A DNA stretch of 64,000 nucleotides from contig CAISIK010000118.1 of assembly GCA_903885375.1 (NCBI GenBank), positions 1-64,000 on the forward strand, read 5' to 3'. The notes under the pieces are model-generated. The model was not told where the DNA came from. It made no database searches and saw nothing but the letters and a program-made list of their open reading frames with translations. Shown one piece after another: positions 49,086 to 56,981 of this stretch. The number at the start of each line of letters is the position of its first letter. Position 1 is the stretch's first letter. Both the position numbers and the translations under genes were made by a program. This stretch comes from an uncultured Pseudomonadota bacterium (GTDB taxonomy: Bacteria; Myxococcota_A; UBA796; SXON01).

Positions 49086-49622
49086 TCACCCCTCTCCCGC
49101 CGCCGCCGCCAGCTCGAGGCTGACCGCGGCTGCCTGCACCACGGCGCCGATCCGCACGGCGTCGTGCACCTGGTCCACGGACACCCCGCCCGCCGTCACC
49201 ACCGCCTCGTGGCTGCCCACGCAGGTCTCGCAGGCGTTCTGCGCGCTCGCCACGAGGCAGAAGAGCTCGAAGTCCACCTTGGACCCCGCGGGCTTCACCA
49301 TCCGGTTCATGCGCAGGCGCGCCGGCCGTTCGGCGTAGGCGGGCTTCCCCACCATGTGCCGGAAGCGGTAGAAGACGTTGTTCATGGCCATGAGCGAGGC
49401 GGCGGCGAGGGCATCCTCCACCACGGCTTCGGGCACGGCCGCGCGGGCATCGGCGAGCATGGCGCGCAGGAGCCCAGGATGGCGGGCGGTGGCGGCCGCG
49501 GTCACGGCGCACCCCCACTTCTGCGCATCGCTCAGGCTGCCGGCGCCGAGCACCGACTGCAGGTTCAGCCGCGCGTCCTTCGCGAAGTCCGGCAACGCCG
49601 CGAGGAGCTCGATCGCGGCCAT
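49086..49622 (-). CDS. ahpD: Alkylhydroperoxidase AhpD
   Basis: 178 residues; the ATG at 49622 begins one base after the ahpC stop. The AhpD active site is NACETCVGSHE: C131 and C134 form the redox pair and H138 the proton relay. The rest is the all-helical carboxymuconolactone decarboxylase fold. AhpD reduces oxidised AhpC using a thiol donor, and the tight ahpC-ahpD order supports that role here in place of an AhpF flavoprotein. Confidence 0.92.
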   Translation of the reverse strand: MAAIELLAALPDFAKDARLNLQSVLGAGSLSDAQKWGCAVTAAATARHPGLLRAMLADARAAVPEAVVEDALAAASLMAMNNVFYRFRHMVGKPAYAERPARLRMNRMVKPAGSKVDFELFCLVASAQNACETCVGSHEAVVTAGGVSVDQVHDAVRIGAVVQAAAVSLELAAAAGEG

Positions 49623-49623
49623 C

Positions 49624-50163
49624 TCAGGACCCCGCGAGGGTGGCTTCACCCTTCTTCCAGTTGCACGGGCAGAGCTCGTCGGTCTGGAGTGCGTCGAGCA
49701 CGCGGAGCGTCTCGTCCACGTTTCGGCCCACCGAGAGGTCGTTCACGGACACGTGCCGGATGAGGCCCTGCGGATCCACGATGAAGGTGGCCCGGAGCGC
49801 CACGCCATCCTGCTTGTGGAGGATGCCGAGGTTGGCGCACAGCTCCCGCTTCTGGTCCGCGAGCATCGGGAAGGGGAGGTCGCGGAGGTCGGGGTGCGAC
49901 TTGCGCCACGCGAGGTGCACGTAGTGCGAGTCGGTGCTCAGGCCGAGCACCACCGTGTCCCGGTCGTTGAAGTCCGCGTTCTTCTTTCCGAACGAAGCGA
50001 TCTCGGTCGGGCAGATGAAGGTGAAGTCCATCGGCCAGGCGAAGAGCACCAGCCACTTCTCGGGGTAGCTGGTGTCGGTGATGGAGGTGAACTCCTCGCC
50101 GGCGGTGAGGGAGGTGACGGCGTTGAGGGCGAATGAAGGGAGGCGATCTCCGACGGTCAACAT
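49624..50163 (-). CDS. ahpC: Peroxiredoxin AhpC
   Basis: 179 residues from ATG 50163, with AGGAAG upstream. The peroxidatic Cys is C51 in PMDFTFICPTE and the resolving Cys lies in LCPCNW near the C-terminus, as in the two-Cys AhpC group that pairs with AhpD. STDSHYVHLAWRKS and FIVDPQGLIRHVSVND are conserved. It reduces hydrogen peroxide and alkyl hydroperoxides. Divergent from oxyR, with an OxyR-like operator between, so induced by peroxide. Confidence 0.95.
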   Translation of the reverse strand: MLTVGDRLPSFALNAVTSLTAGEEFTSITDTSYPEKWLVLFAWPMDFTFICPTEIASFGKKNADFNDRDTVVLGLSTDSHYVHLAWRKSHPDLRDLPFPMLADQKRELCANLGILHKQDGVALRATFIVDPQGLIRHVSVNDLSVGRNVDETLRVLDALQTDELCPCNWKKGEATLAGS

Positions 50164-50210
50164 GGCTTCTTCCTGGGTGTGCCGGCCGGTGCATCCGACC
50201 TGGCCCCACG

Positions 50211-50240
50211 AATATGCGCCCTCCAGAACGATAGGGCCAA
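50211..50240 (-). promoter_or_regulatory. Candidate ahpC promoter
   Basis: On the minus strand, TTGGCC (50240-50235) and CATATT (50216-50211) are 18 bases apart, about 50 bases before the ahpC ATG. The -35-like element abuts the OxyR site, the usual placement for OxyR activation. Both hexamers are only moderate sigma-70 matches. Confidence 0.5.
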
Positions 50241-50276
50241 TACATCGTTTCAATGGTAATGATAGTATGAAACTAT
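50240..50276. promoter_or_regulatory. OxyR operator between ahpC and oxyR
   Basis: The sequence reads ATAC-N7-CAAT-N7-ATAG-N7-CTAT with exact 7-base spacers. The classical OxyR tetramer site is ATAG-N7-CTAT-N7-ATAG-N7-CTAT, so 14 of 16 specified bases match and the oxyR-proximal half is perfect. It lies upstream of ahpC and 124 bp before the oxyR ATG, suited to activate ahpCD and to autoregulate oxyR. Confidence 0.82.
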
Positions 50277-50399
50277 CGCTCAACCAAAAAGGCCCTGGCA
50301 AGGGCGATGGCCGTTCGCCCCACCTCGCGGCGGGCGGCACCGCCGGCCATCGCGGCGCCTTCGGGGCGCAGGCCTGCCAACCCTCCCGCCCCCACCACC

Positions 50400-51299
50400 A
50401 TGACCGACCCCTTCCCCTTCACGCTCCGCCAGCTCCAGTACGTGGTGGCCGTGGCCGATCTCCACAGCTTCCGCCGGGCGGCGCTGCGCTGCCGCGTGGC
50501 CCAGCCTTCGCTCTCCCAGCAGATCGCCTCGCTCGAGTCCGCAATCGGGCTGCAGCTCTTCGAGCGCACCGCCAGGTCGGTGCGCACCACCGCAGCGGGG
50601 GCCGGGTTCATCGCGCGCGCGCAGGTGCTGCTGCGCGATGCCCACGATCTCGGGGAGGAGGCCCGCCGCGCCCGCGATCCGCTGAGCGGGCCGCTGCGCC
50701 TCGGGGTCATCCCCACGCTGGCGCCCTACCTGCTGCCGGATGCCGTGGCCCGACTGGGCCGGGCCTTTCCGCTCCTGCGGCCGATCTGGCGCGAAGACAA
50801 GACGGCGGTGCTCCTCGAGGGGCTCCGCGCCGGCGAGCTCGATGCCGCCCTCCTCGCCGAGGGCGCCGACCTCGGCGACCTCCGCCGGGTACCCCTCTTC
50901 ACCGACCCCTTCTTCCTCCTCCTGCCGGTGGGGCACGCGCTCGCGAGGCGTCCCGGGCCCGTCCGCTCCGAGCAGCTCGCCCACGAGGTCGTGCTGCTGC
51001 TCGACGAGGGCCACTGCCTCCGGGAGAACGCCCTCCCCTTCTGCGGCCGCGCCGGGCTCCGCGAGTCGGAGTTCCGGGCCACGAGCCTCACCACGCTCGT
51101 GCATCTCGTGGCCAGCGGGGCCGGCCTCACGCTGCTCCCGGAGCTCGCGCTCGCCGCCGAAACCCAGCGCACCGACGTGGCGGTACGCCGGCTCGCCTCG
51201 CCGGAGCCCTCGCGCACGGTGGTGCTGGCGTGGCGGCAGGGGAACGCGCTCTCCGCCGCGCTCTCGCAGGTGGCGAAGTGCCTGACGCGCGTGGGCTGA
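50400..51299 (+). CDS. oxyR: Hydrogen peroxide-inducible LysR-type activator OxyR
   Basis: 299 residues from ATG 50400. The N-terminal winged helix is FTLRQLQYVVAVADLHSFRRAA...VAQPSLSQQIASLE. The regulatory domain holds EGHCLRENALPFC: C206 and C215, nine apart, matching E. coli C199/C208, which form the peroxide-sensing disulfide. It therefore should respond directly to H2O2. Divergent from ahpC-ahpD with an OxyR-type site in the shared 236-bp gap. Confidence 0.93.
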   Translation: MTDPFPFTLRQLQYVVAVADLHSFRRAALRCRVAQPSLSQQIASLESAIGLQLFERTARSVRTTAAGAGFIARAQVLLRDAHDLGEEARRARDPLSGPLRLGVIPTLAPYLLPDAVARLGRAFPLLRPIWREDKTAVLLEGLRAGELDAALLAEGADLGDLRRVPLFTDPFFLLLPVGHALARRPGPVRSEQLAHEVVLLLDEGHCLRENALPFCGRAGLRESEFRATSLTTLVHLVASGAGLTLLPELALAAETQRTDVAVRRLASPEPSRTVVLAWRQGNALSAALSQVAKCLTRVG

Positions 51300-51376
51300 T
51301 CCCTCCGGCGGCGCCCCGATGTCGGGCGGCGCCCCTGCGACGAGCTTCCGGGCCTACGACATCGGCCCGATGCCCT

Positions 51377-51583
51377 TCAGGCCCCCGGACGCCCGGCCCG
51401 GCGCTGCTCCTCGACCGGCCAGGGACAGTGCCGACAACCCCGACCGCAGCACGCCCGCTGGCGCAGCAGGGCGGAGGCCGTCATCACGAACAGGCCGGAC
51501 CAGGGGTCGAGGTAGCCGGCCTGCCCGCGGGCCTCGGCTTCATCGTGGGCGCGCTGCTGGCGCGCGTCGGGAGGGGGAGACAT
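51377..51583 (-). CDS. Small Cys-rich protein, DUF5522-like
   Basis: 68 residues. GYLDPWSGLFVMTASALLRQRACCGRGCRHCPW matches from memory the DUF5522 pattern of a 'DP.tGL.V.T...L..RG.CCG.GCRHCP' block. Four cysteines (CC...C..C) and a His suggest zinc or iron-sulfur binding. The start ATG is ten bases after the AmpG-like gene's stop, so it is probably co-transcribed with it. Function unknown. Confidence 0.78.
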   Translation of the reverse strand: MSPPPDARQQRAHDEAEARGQAGYLDPWSGLFVMTASALLRQRACCGRGCRHCPWPVEEQRRAGRPGA

Positions 51584-51592
51584 GCGCGGCCG

Positions 51593-52759
51593 CTATCGCT
51601 GGACCGGCTCCCGCGCGACCAGCGGGGCGAGGAGGAGGGCGGGGAGCGCGAGCACGGCGGTGAAGCCGAACCAGCCGGCGTAGCCCCAGGACTCGGTGGC
51701 GATCCCGGACACCAGCCCCGCGAGCACGCGGCTCAGCGCCGCGGCGGCCGTGAGGATGGCGTAGCGCACGGTGGGCTGCGAACGGCCGCACGCCCGCATG
51801 AGCACCGCGAAGAGCGGCGCCGTGCCGAGCCCCTGCGAGAGCGACTCGAACACCCCCGCCGCGAGGATGCCTTCGCGAAAGGGCGCGACCGCCACCCAGG
51901 CGTACACCGCGTTGCTGAGGAGCTGCAGCCCGCCGAGGAGCCACACCCCCCGCCGCAAGCCCACCCGGCTCACCAGCTCGCCGCCGACGAGCGCCCCGCC
52001 GGCCGTGAGCAGCGAGCCCACGAGCACGCTGTAGAGGCCCACGTCTTCGAGGGACAGGCCCGAGGCCAGCCAGAAGGGCTTGACCATCGGGGCCATCGCC
52101 GCATCGCCCAGCTTGTAGAGGATCGCGAAGAGGATGGCGGTGAGCGAGCCGCGTTCGGCCAGCCAGCGGAGGAGCTCGCCCCACCACTCCGCGCCGCCGC
52201 TCGGCGCGGGGCGCACGGGCGCGGGGAGCGCGCCCATGGCGAGCACCAGCGCCGCCGCTAGCGCCGCCACCGCCGCCCAGGCCACGGGCCAGGCCAACCG
52301 GCCGGCGAGCCACACCGCGCCGCCGCCGCTGAGCGCCATCGCCGCGCGGTAGCCCGCCACCCGGAGGCCGCTGGCGCGGCCCTGGTGCTCGGGGGGAACG
52401 ATGCCCACCACCCAGCCATCCACCGCCACGTCCTGGGTGGCGCTCAACACCGCCGCCACCGTGAACGCCGGGAGGAGCCAGGGCCCCCAGGCCCCGCCCA
52501 CCGCGCACACCGCGGCCACACCGGCGAGGGTGAGCATGGCCCACAGCCGCAGCGTGCCCAGCCTCTCTACCGCCGGCGACCAGAGCGCCTTGAACGTGTA
52601 GGGCGCGAGGAGCCCGGTGGTGGCGCCGACGACGGCGAGGCTCGCCCCCGTGTCCCGGAGGTATACCGGCAGGAGCTCGCTAAGCACGCCCATGGGGAGC
52701 CCCGAGGCCATGGCCAGCACGCCGGTGGCCACGAGCACCTCGCGGGGGGCGGGCTTCAC
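51593..52759 (-). CDS. Major facilitator superfamily transporter, AmpG-like
   Basis: 388 residues with about 12 helices. SGLPMGVLSELLPVYLRDTG and SATQDVAVDGWVVGIVPPEHQGRASGLRVAGYRAAM match the AmpG/PAT (acetyl-CoA or muropeptide permease) branch, in particular the ATQD-x-A-x-D-G-W signature. AmpG imports anhydromuropeptides for cell-wall recycling. No other recycling gene is near, so the substrate is inferred only from the motif. Confidence 0.85.
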   Translation of the reverse strand: MKPAPREVLVATGVLAMASGLPMGVLSELLPVYLRDTGASLAVVGATTGLLAPYTFKALWSPAVERLGTLRLWAMLTLAGVAAVCAVGGAWGPWLLPAFTVAAVLSATQDVAVDGWVVGIVPPEHQGRASGLRVAGYRAAMALSGGGAVWLAGRLAWPVAWAAVAALAAALVLAMGALPAPVRPAPSGGAEWWGELLRWLAERGSLTAILFAILYKLGDAAMAPMVKPFWLASGLSLEDVGLYSVLVGSLLTAGGALVGGELVSRVGLRRGVWLLGGLQLLSNAVYAWVAVAPFREGILAAGVFESLSQGLGTAPLFAVLMRACGRSQPTVRYAILTAAAALSRVLAGLVSGIATESWGYAGWFGFTAVLALPALLLAPLVAREPVQR

Positions 52760-52807
52760 GGCGACGCGGCCTTTACGCTCCCGGCGGGCGACATCCGGCG
52801 CCCCGCC

Positions 52808-53380
52808 CTACTTCCCGAACAGGCTGGCCAGCTCGAGGGCGGCCTCGGGGAAGGGCGGCGCGCGCAGCACGCCCTCCACGGCCGCGATGTCGAGGATGAG
52901 GTAGCCATCGAGGTTCCAGCGCATCACGGTGACCTCTTCGCGCATCGGGTCGACCAGCCAGTAGTGGTCGACCTTGGCGGCATGGTACACGCGCCGCTTG
53001 TGCACGAGATCGTGCGGGGCGTTGCCGGGCGAGAGCACCTCGCACACCCAGTCCGGCACCAGGTGGATCGGAAAACCGGTGGGCCGGTTGGGCGCCCGCT
53101 CGCGCCGCCACCCCGCGAGGTCGGGTCGATAAACCTCGCGCAGCGTGAGCTGCACCGTGGGCTCGACGTAGATCCACCAGCCGCCCGGACCGCGGTCACC
53201 CCCGCCGGTGCGGTGGTAGCTGGACCGCACGCAGGCCAGCACCCCGGCCTGGGCGTCGGCATGCTCCCCGGAGGTCTCCACCCCGGAGAGCGCGCCATCC
53301 ACGAGCTCCAAGCGCGCATCCTCTCCGGCCGCCAGCAGCTCGGCGAGGGGCGAAGCGGGAAAACGCGCGGCGCTCGACAT
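52808..53380 (-). CDS. Uma2-family (DUF820) putative nuclease
   Basis: 190 residues. Restriction-endonuclease-like fold motifs: RLELVDGALSG (acidic), EVYRPDLAGWRRER, PDWVCEVLSPGNAPHDLVHKRRVYHAAKVDHYWLVDP. The PD...E-x-LSP pattern is the Uma2 catalytic core. Such genes are common in cyanobacteria and planctomycetes, with unknown cellular role. Stands between the AmpG-like gene and a hypothetical gene on the same strand. Confidence 0.85.
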   Translation of the reverse strand: MSSAARFPASPLAELLAAGEDARLELVDGALSGVETSGEHADAQAGVLACVRSSYHRTGGGDRGPGGWWIYVEPTVQLTLREVYRPDLAGWRRERAPNRPTGFPIHLVPDWVCEVLSPGNAPHDLVHKRRVYHAAKVDHYWLVDPMREEVTVMRWNLDGYLILDIAAVEGVLRAPPFPEAALELASLFGK

Positions 53381-53402
53381 GCCGCATTGTACCGCGGCCC
53401 GT

Positions 53403-54113
53403 TCAGGAGCGCGAGACGGTGTACAGCTCGCTCAAGCCGTGGGGAAGCGGCAGCGGCGCGGGCCGGAAGTCGAGGACGGTGCCCTCCACATCGAGGCGGC
53501 GGGGCACCGAGCCCGCCTCGATCCAGGCGAGCACCGCCACCCGGAGCCAGCGGGGGCCGGCGTCGGTCACGAACTCGGGGGCGCCCGCGGTATCGCTCAG
53601 GCCGAGCGTGGTGTGCCGCGGCCGCGCGCCGTCGGTGAAGCGGAGCTGCACGCCGCGGAGCTCCGCCGGGACGGCCGGGGGAAACAGCGGCCCCACGGCG
53701 TCGGCGGGGCCCACCGCGAGGTCGAGCGCGGCGCGACGGGTGAGCGCCACCAGCTCGGGGGCGGCGTCGGGGTGGGGCCAGGGGCCGCACCAGCCGAGGG
53801 CCGCGAGCGCGAGGACGGCACGGGCCTGTTTCACGCGCGGCGCCGCATCCTCCCGCTCCCCCAGCACCCACCCCACCTCGCCCTCGGGCACCTCGCCGGA
53901 GAGCAGCCGGTCGAGGTCGGCAGGCTGGGCGAGCAGGCGCGCATCGACCGGCTCCCCGCCCCAAGGGACGACCCGGTCGGTCGCGAGGAGCAGCGCGTCG
54001 TCTCCACACTGGAGCGCCAGCCGCGCCCCGCGCAGCCAGTCACCCCCGAAGGGCGAGCGCCGCAAACGGTCCAGGAGCGGCAGCGCCACCCGCGAAGCGA
54101 GGGGCGAGGACAC
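53403..54113 (-). CDS. Hypothetical protein
   Basis: 236 residues from a GTG at 54113, one base past the CotH-like gene's stop. Ala/Leu/Arg-rich, with LALQCGDDALLLATDRVVPWGGEPVDARLL, VPEGEVGWVLGERED and LGLSDTAGAPEFVTDAGPRWLRVAVLAW. No signal peptide or membrane helix and no family recognised. The close coupling to the CotH-like lipoprotein suggests a shared job. Confidence 0.55.
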   Translation of the reverse strand: MSSPLASRVALPLLDRLRRSPFGGDWLRGARLALQCGDDALLLATDRVVPWGGEPVDARLLAQPADLDRLLSGEVPEGEVGWVLGEREDAAPRVKQARAVLALAALGWCGPWPHPDAAPELVALTRRAALDLAVGPADAVGPLFPPAVPAELRGVQLRFTDGARPRHTTLGLSDTAGAPEFVTDAGPRWLRVAVLAWIEAGSVPRRLDVEGTVLDFRPAPLPLPHGLSELYTVSRS

Positions 54114-54114
54114 C

Positions 54115-55278
54115 TCAGCCGGACTCGAGTTCCGCGCGAACGACGCCCGGACGGGCCTCCACCCAGCTCCGGAGCTCGATCAGCGCGTCCCTGCAGCCGT
54201 AGTCGCCCCACTGGCTGCGCGGGTCGGTGCGGCAATCGTTCTCGATGCGGGCGGTCTCCGCCTCCACCCAACCGCTGAAGCCCGAGTCCTCCCAGGTGGT
54301 AAGCGTGTCCTCCACGCGCTCGTGGAGGCGATCCGCGCACTCCGACGACGCGAGGCAGCGTTGGGCGAGCGCGCCGCCAATCTCCCCGTACAGCGGCTCA
54401 TCCCCGGCGAAGGCCTGATCGGCGCCCCAGGGAATGAGCGACCACTGCCCGGAGGGCGCGTGGTAGGCGTAGTAGTTGTTTCCCAGCGTGGTGTAGGCGT
54501 CGTCGTTGCTCGAGATGAGCTCCACCGCCCAGCCCGTGAGGAGGCGGTCCGCGTCGAAGTTCTCCTCCAGGAGCGTGAGGAACGTGGAAGGCGTGGAGGC
54601 CTCCACGGTGTCGATCATCGCTTCGAGGTCGGCGCGACTCGTGTCCACACCCTCCTTCTGTTCGAACAACCTGGCACAGCCCTCGGAGAAGTCGCCCCCG
54701 TAGCCGCCCTCGTAGAGGTTGCCTTCGTCGTCGTCCGGGAAGGCCCGTTCGAGGAAGTCGTCGTCAACCGTCTCGACCAGCGAGTAGAGGCCGAACCACT
54801 CACCGTTCACGGTGACCCGCGCGTACCCGTGGCGCGGGCTGGCGGTCCCCACCCGCTGGTGCAGCCCGTAGGAGAGGTGCTCCGAGGACATCGTGCTGTC
54901 CTGGATCATGTTGTTCAGCGTGAGGCGCTTCAGGCCGTGGAAGCGGCCTTCCGGGTCCCACTGGTGGAAATCGATCTTGAAGGCGGCCTTGGCGCTCATG
55001 TCGCGGAACGACGTCGATCCTTTGAGGTGAACGCCGGCATCCTGGCTCTCCCCGTCGTACGTGAACGTGACGTGGACGTCGGTGGTGGGGTCCGCCTCGA
55101 GCGAGGCGAGCGACGCATCATCGAGGGTGAGGGCGAAGTCGAGCGTGGTGTCGCCGAACGGAAAGTCCGCGCCGGGCTCGACGCCGGTGTCATCGGCGGT
55201 GTCTCCTCCGCCTTCCTCGGTGTCGGTGCTGCTGTCGAGGAGCTCAGTGCCACAAGCCAGCATCAGCAGGATCGTCAC
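54115..55278 (-). CDS. CotH-kinase-family lipoprotein
   Basis: 387 residues, signal MTILLMLAC (lipid Cys at 9), then an acidic linker (STDTEEGGGDTADDTG). The CotH domain shows AGVHLKGSTSFRDMSAKAAFKIDF (substrate/ATP loop), LTLNNMIQDSTMSSEHLSYGL, VTVNGEWFGLYSLVETVDDDFL, GNLYEGG and SLIPWGADQAF (metal-binding PWDxD position, with Gly and Ala replacing the central residues). CotH proteins are secreted protein kinases in spore coats and other envelopes. The PWGAD change may affect activity. Surface location fits the lipoprotein signal. Confidence 0.85.
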   Translation of the reverse strand: MTILLMLACGTELLDSSTDTEEGGGDTADDTGVEPGADFPFGDTTLDFALTLDDASLASLEADPTTDVHVTFTYDGESQDAGVHLKGSTSFRDMSAKAAFKIDFHQWDPEGRFHGLKRLTLNNMIQDSTMSSEHLSYGLHQRVGTASPRHGYARVTVNGEWFGLYSLVETVDDDFLERAFPDDDEGNLYEGGYGGDFSEGCARLFEQKEGVDTSRADLEAMIDTVEASTPSTFLTLLEENFDADRLLTGWAVELISSNDDAYTTLGNNYYAYHAPSGQWSLIPWGADQAFAGDEPLYGEIGGALAQRCLASSECADRLHERVEDTLTTWEDSGFSGWVEAETARIENDCRTDPRSQWGDYGCRDALIELRSWVEARPGVVRAELESG

Positions 55279-55304
55279 GAGTCGCGCTCCGTCATGCGCT
55301 CATT

Positions 55305-55625
55305 CTAACCACGCGACAGCGCGAGACGACGGGGTCACAGCGCTCCAGAGAAGACGACCCTACCCCCCGCCGGGCCCGCGCCCGGGCCCAGAGTCGCAAG
55401 GCCCTACGAGGCTCGGGTCGTGCTGCTCAACCGTGGGCGCCCCTCGAAGTAGGCGACGGTCCCGCCCGGGCGGCCCGACAACAGCGGTGCGAGCGTGTCG
55501 GCGACGAGGCTCGACTTGCGCGCGCCGCTCGGGCCGGTCACCGCGAGGAGGAGGCCGAGGGTCGGCTCGGCGTCGCCTCCGCAGGTTGCACCCCGACAGA
55601 CCACGGAGGACGAGCCACAATACCG
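55305..55625 (-). pseudogene. Damaged partial copy of the neighbouring uvrA-like gene
   Basis: Two blocks match the intact uvrA-like gene by eye. 55305-55430 resembles 58815-58943 (gene 3' end plus downstream), and 55436-55620 resembles 59576-59760 (the second ATP-binding domain). About 630 bases between them are missing. The Walker A motif reads GPSGARKSS where the intact gene has GPSGAGKSS, and the frame shifts just upstream (SGCNL versus SGRNL). It cannot encode a working ATPase. It marks one edge of the decay zone. Confidence 0.82.
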
Positions 55626-55778
55626 CTTGGATGGCCGAGTTCGGCAATTTGGAGCCGCGTGTGATCTCGCCGATGCGGATGTCGACCTCGCGGCCGATTT
55701 CGATGTTCACATGGTAGTCGTAGTCGTTGTCGTCCTCGATGCCGATGACGGGGTCACCGTTGTCGGGTTCGTGGCCTC
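55626..55778. other. Unassigned stretch next to the uvrA remnant
   Basis: The minus strand has an open frame reading IEDDNDYDYHVNIEIGRE and DIRIGEITRGSKLPNSAIQA that runs straight into the uvrA remnant. It has no convincing start and no recognised family. It may be another truncated gene end joined to the duplicated segment, or chance. Confidence 0.3.
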
Positions 55779-56081
55779 GTGTTCCGGCGATCCGTCGGCA
55801 TCGCCTGCTGGTTGCTCGCCCAACATTTCCTGCAACGATGCTCGGATTTGTCGGCTCAGGTCATCCGGGCGTCGCAGTCGGTCGTCCTCAACCTCGCGGA
55901 GGGCGCCGCCCGCGGCGGGCCCGCCGGGCGCTACCACTTCGACCGGGGTCGCATACGAATCGCGCTCGGTTCCGCCGCGGAGGTCAGCGCGGTGCTGGAT
56001 CTGGTGGATCGTCCGGATGTTGCGGTTCGTCCCGTCGAACTGCAGCGCGTCGGGGCCATGCTTCGCGGGCTCACCCGGTAG
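55779..56081 (+). CDS. Four-helix-bundle protein (S23/IVP family), probably N-terminally short
   Basis: 100 residues from a GTG at 55779. AQVIRASQSVVLNLAEGAARGG then RIALGSAAEVSAVLDLV fit the S23 ribosomal-intervening-sequence/four-helix-bundle family (…S…SNIAEG… gSa.E). Family members usually have a longer first helix starting with a Phe-x-x-Leu block; here only FRRSVGIACWLLAQHFLQRC precedes. Such genes are often carried by mobile or variable DNA. It lies between two damaged genes. Confidence 0.55.
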   Translation: MFRRSVGIACWLLAQHFLQRCSDLSAQVIRASQSVVLNLAEGAARGGPAGRYHFDRGRIRIALGSAAEVSAVLDLVDRPDVAVRPVELQRVGAMLRGLTR

Positions 56082-56315
56082 GGCCGGGCGGGCCCCTACG
56101 GTACGCCCGGAGCCTTCCGCGCATATCGACCAACGGGCATCGTGACGGCCCGTGGATAGTGCCGGTCTGTTCGACGTTCCGGGAGAACCAACCAACGCAG
56201 CTCGTTGAGCAAGAGGACTTCGCGATCGGACCCCTTCGACGGCGGCGTACCCGCTGAGAGGGGTGGTCCGTTCGGAGAAGCCGGCGGGTCTGTACCCGCC
56301 ATCTTTTCCGGATCA
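56082..56315. other. Intergenic stretch with a direct repeat
   Basis: 234 bp after the four-helix-bundle gene. A 76-aa minus frame (56096-56326) shows no family features and overlaps the EAL stop. The only structure seen is the repeat listed next. Confidence 0.4.
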
Positions 56316-56337
56316 TCAGCCGCCATCTTTTCCGGAT
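56296..56337. repeat. Two identical 18-bp direct repeats, 24-bp period
   Basis: CCGCCATCTTTTCCGGAT occurs at 56296-56313 and again at 56320-56337, separated by six bases. The second copy lies within the last codons of the truncated EAL frame and the first just beyond its stop, so the repeat coincides with the point where the EAL domain is lost. Confidence 0.85.
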
Positions 56338-56981
56338 TCCACAGCGATCAGCGCGTCCCGCTCCGCCGGGGTCTCGACACCTTCGGCCACGAGCTCAATC
56401 CCGAGGTCCCGGCAGAGCGCAATCATGGAGCCGATGAGGCGCTGGCGAACCGGGTCGCCGTCGACTCCACGAACCAGGGACATGTCGATCTTGGCGACTT
56501 CCGGGTTGAGGGCGGCAAAGGCGGCGAGGCCGGCATAGCCCGCTCCGAGGTCGTCGATCGCCACACGGAAGCCGAGCTCACGCAGCCGATCGATCCTCGC
56601 CCGCACGTCAGGAACGCGATCCAGGGAGCTCCGCTCGGTGATCTCGAGGACCACGCGCGCAGCGAGGCGGGAAAGCGCTGCATCGGAGGAGTAGAGGTGC
56701 TCATCGAGCAGATCCATCGGGTAGAGATTCACGAATACGAGACCTTCCGCCGGGGCCTCGACGCGCGCGCGGATGGCGCGGCCCAGGTCTGGCAAACGGT
56801 CAAGCCGTTCGGCTGCGTCAAGCAGCGCGCCGGGATGGGGGAGCTTCGCCTCTCGCGAGCGCACCAGCGCCTCGAAGGCGTACACGGTGCGCGTCGACCA
56901 GCGTACGATCGGCTGGTAGGCAAGCCAGAGCTCGGCAAGCGCGCTGCCGAACGCGGCTTCGAGCCCGACGAGGTCGCCGAC
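56316..56981 (-). pseudogene. EAL-domain half of a split REC-EAL regulator
   Basis: This continues the upstream receiver gene in the same frame after one TAG. It encodes an EAL domain: ELWLAYQPIVRW, YAFEALVRS (EAL motif), FVNL, LEITERS, AIDDLGAGYAGLAAF, KIDMSLVRG and VAEGVETPAE. The end is ALIAVESGKDGG-stop, so the final ~20 residues including the QG block are missing. c-di-GMP phosphodiesterase activity is therefore doubtful. The only in-frame start is a GTG at 56885, inside the domain before EALV, so independent translation would give a further truncated protein. Confidence 0.82.

Noticed and set aside
55495-56145. 216-aa plus-strand ORF with a poly-Val run
   Set aside because: Crosses the uvrA remnant and the four-helix-bundle gene in a frame without family features.
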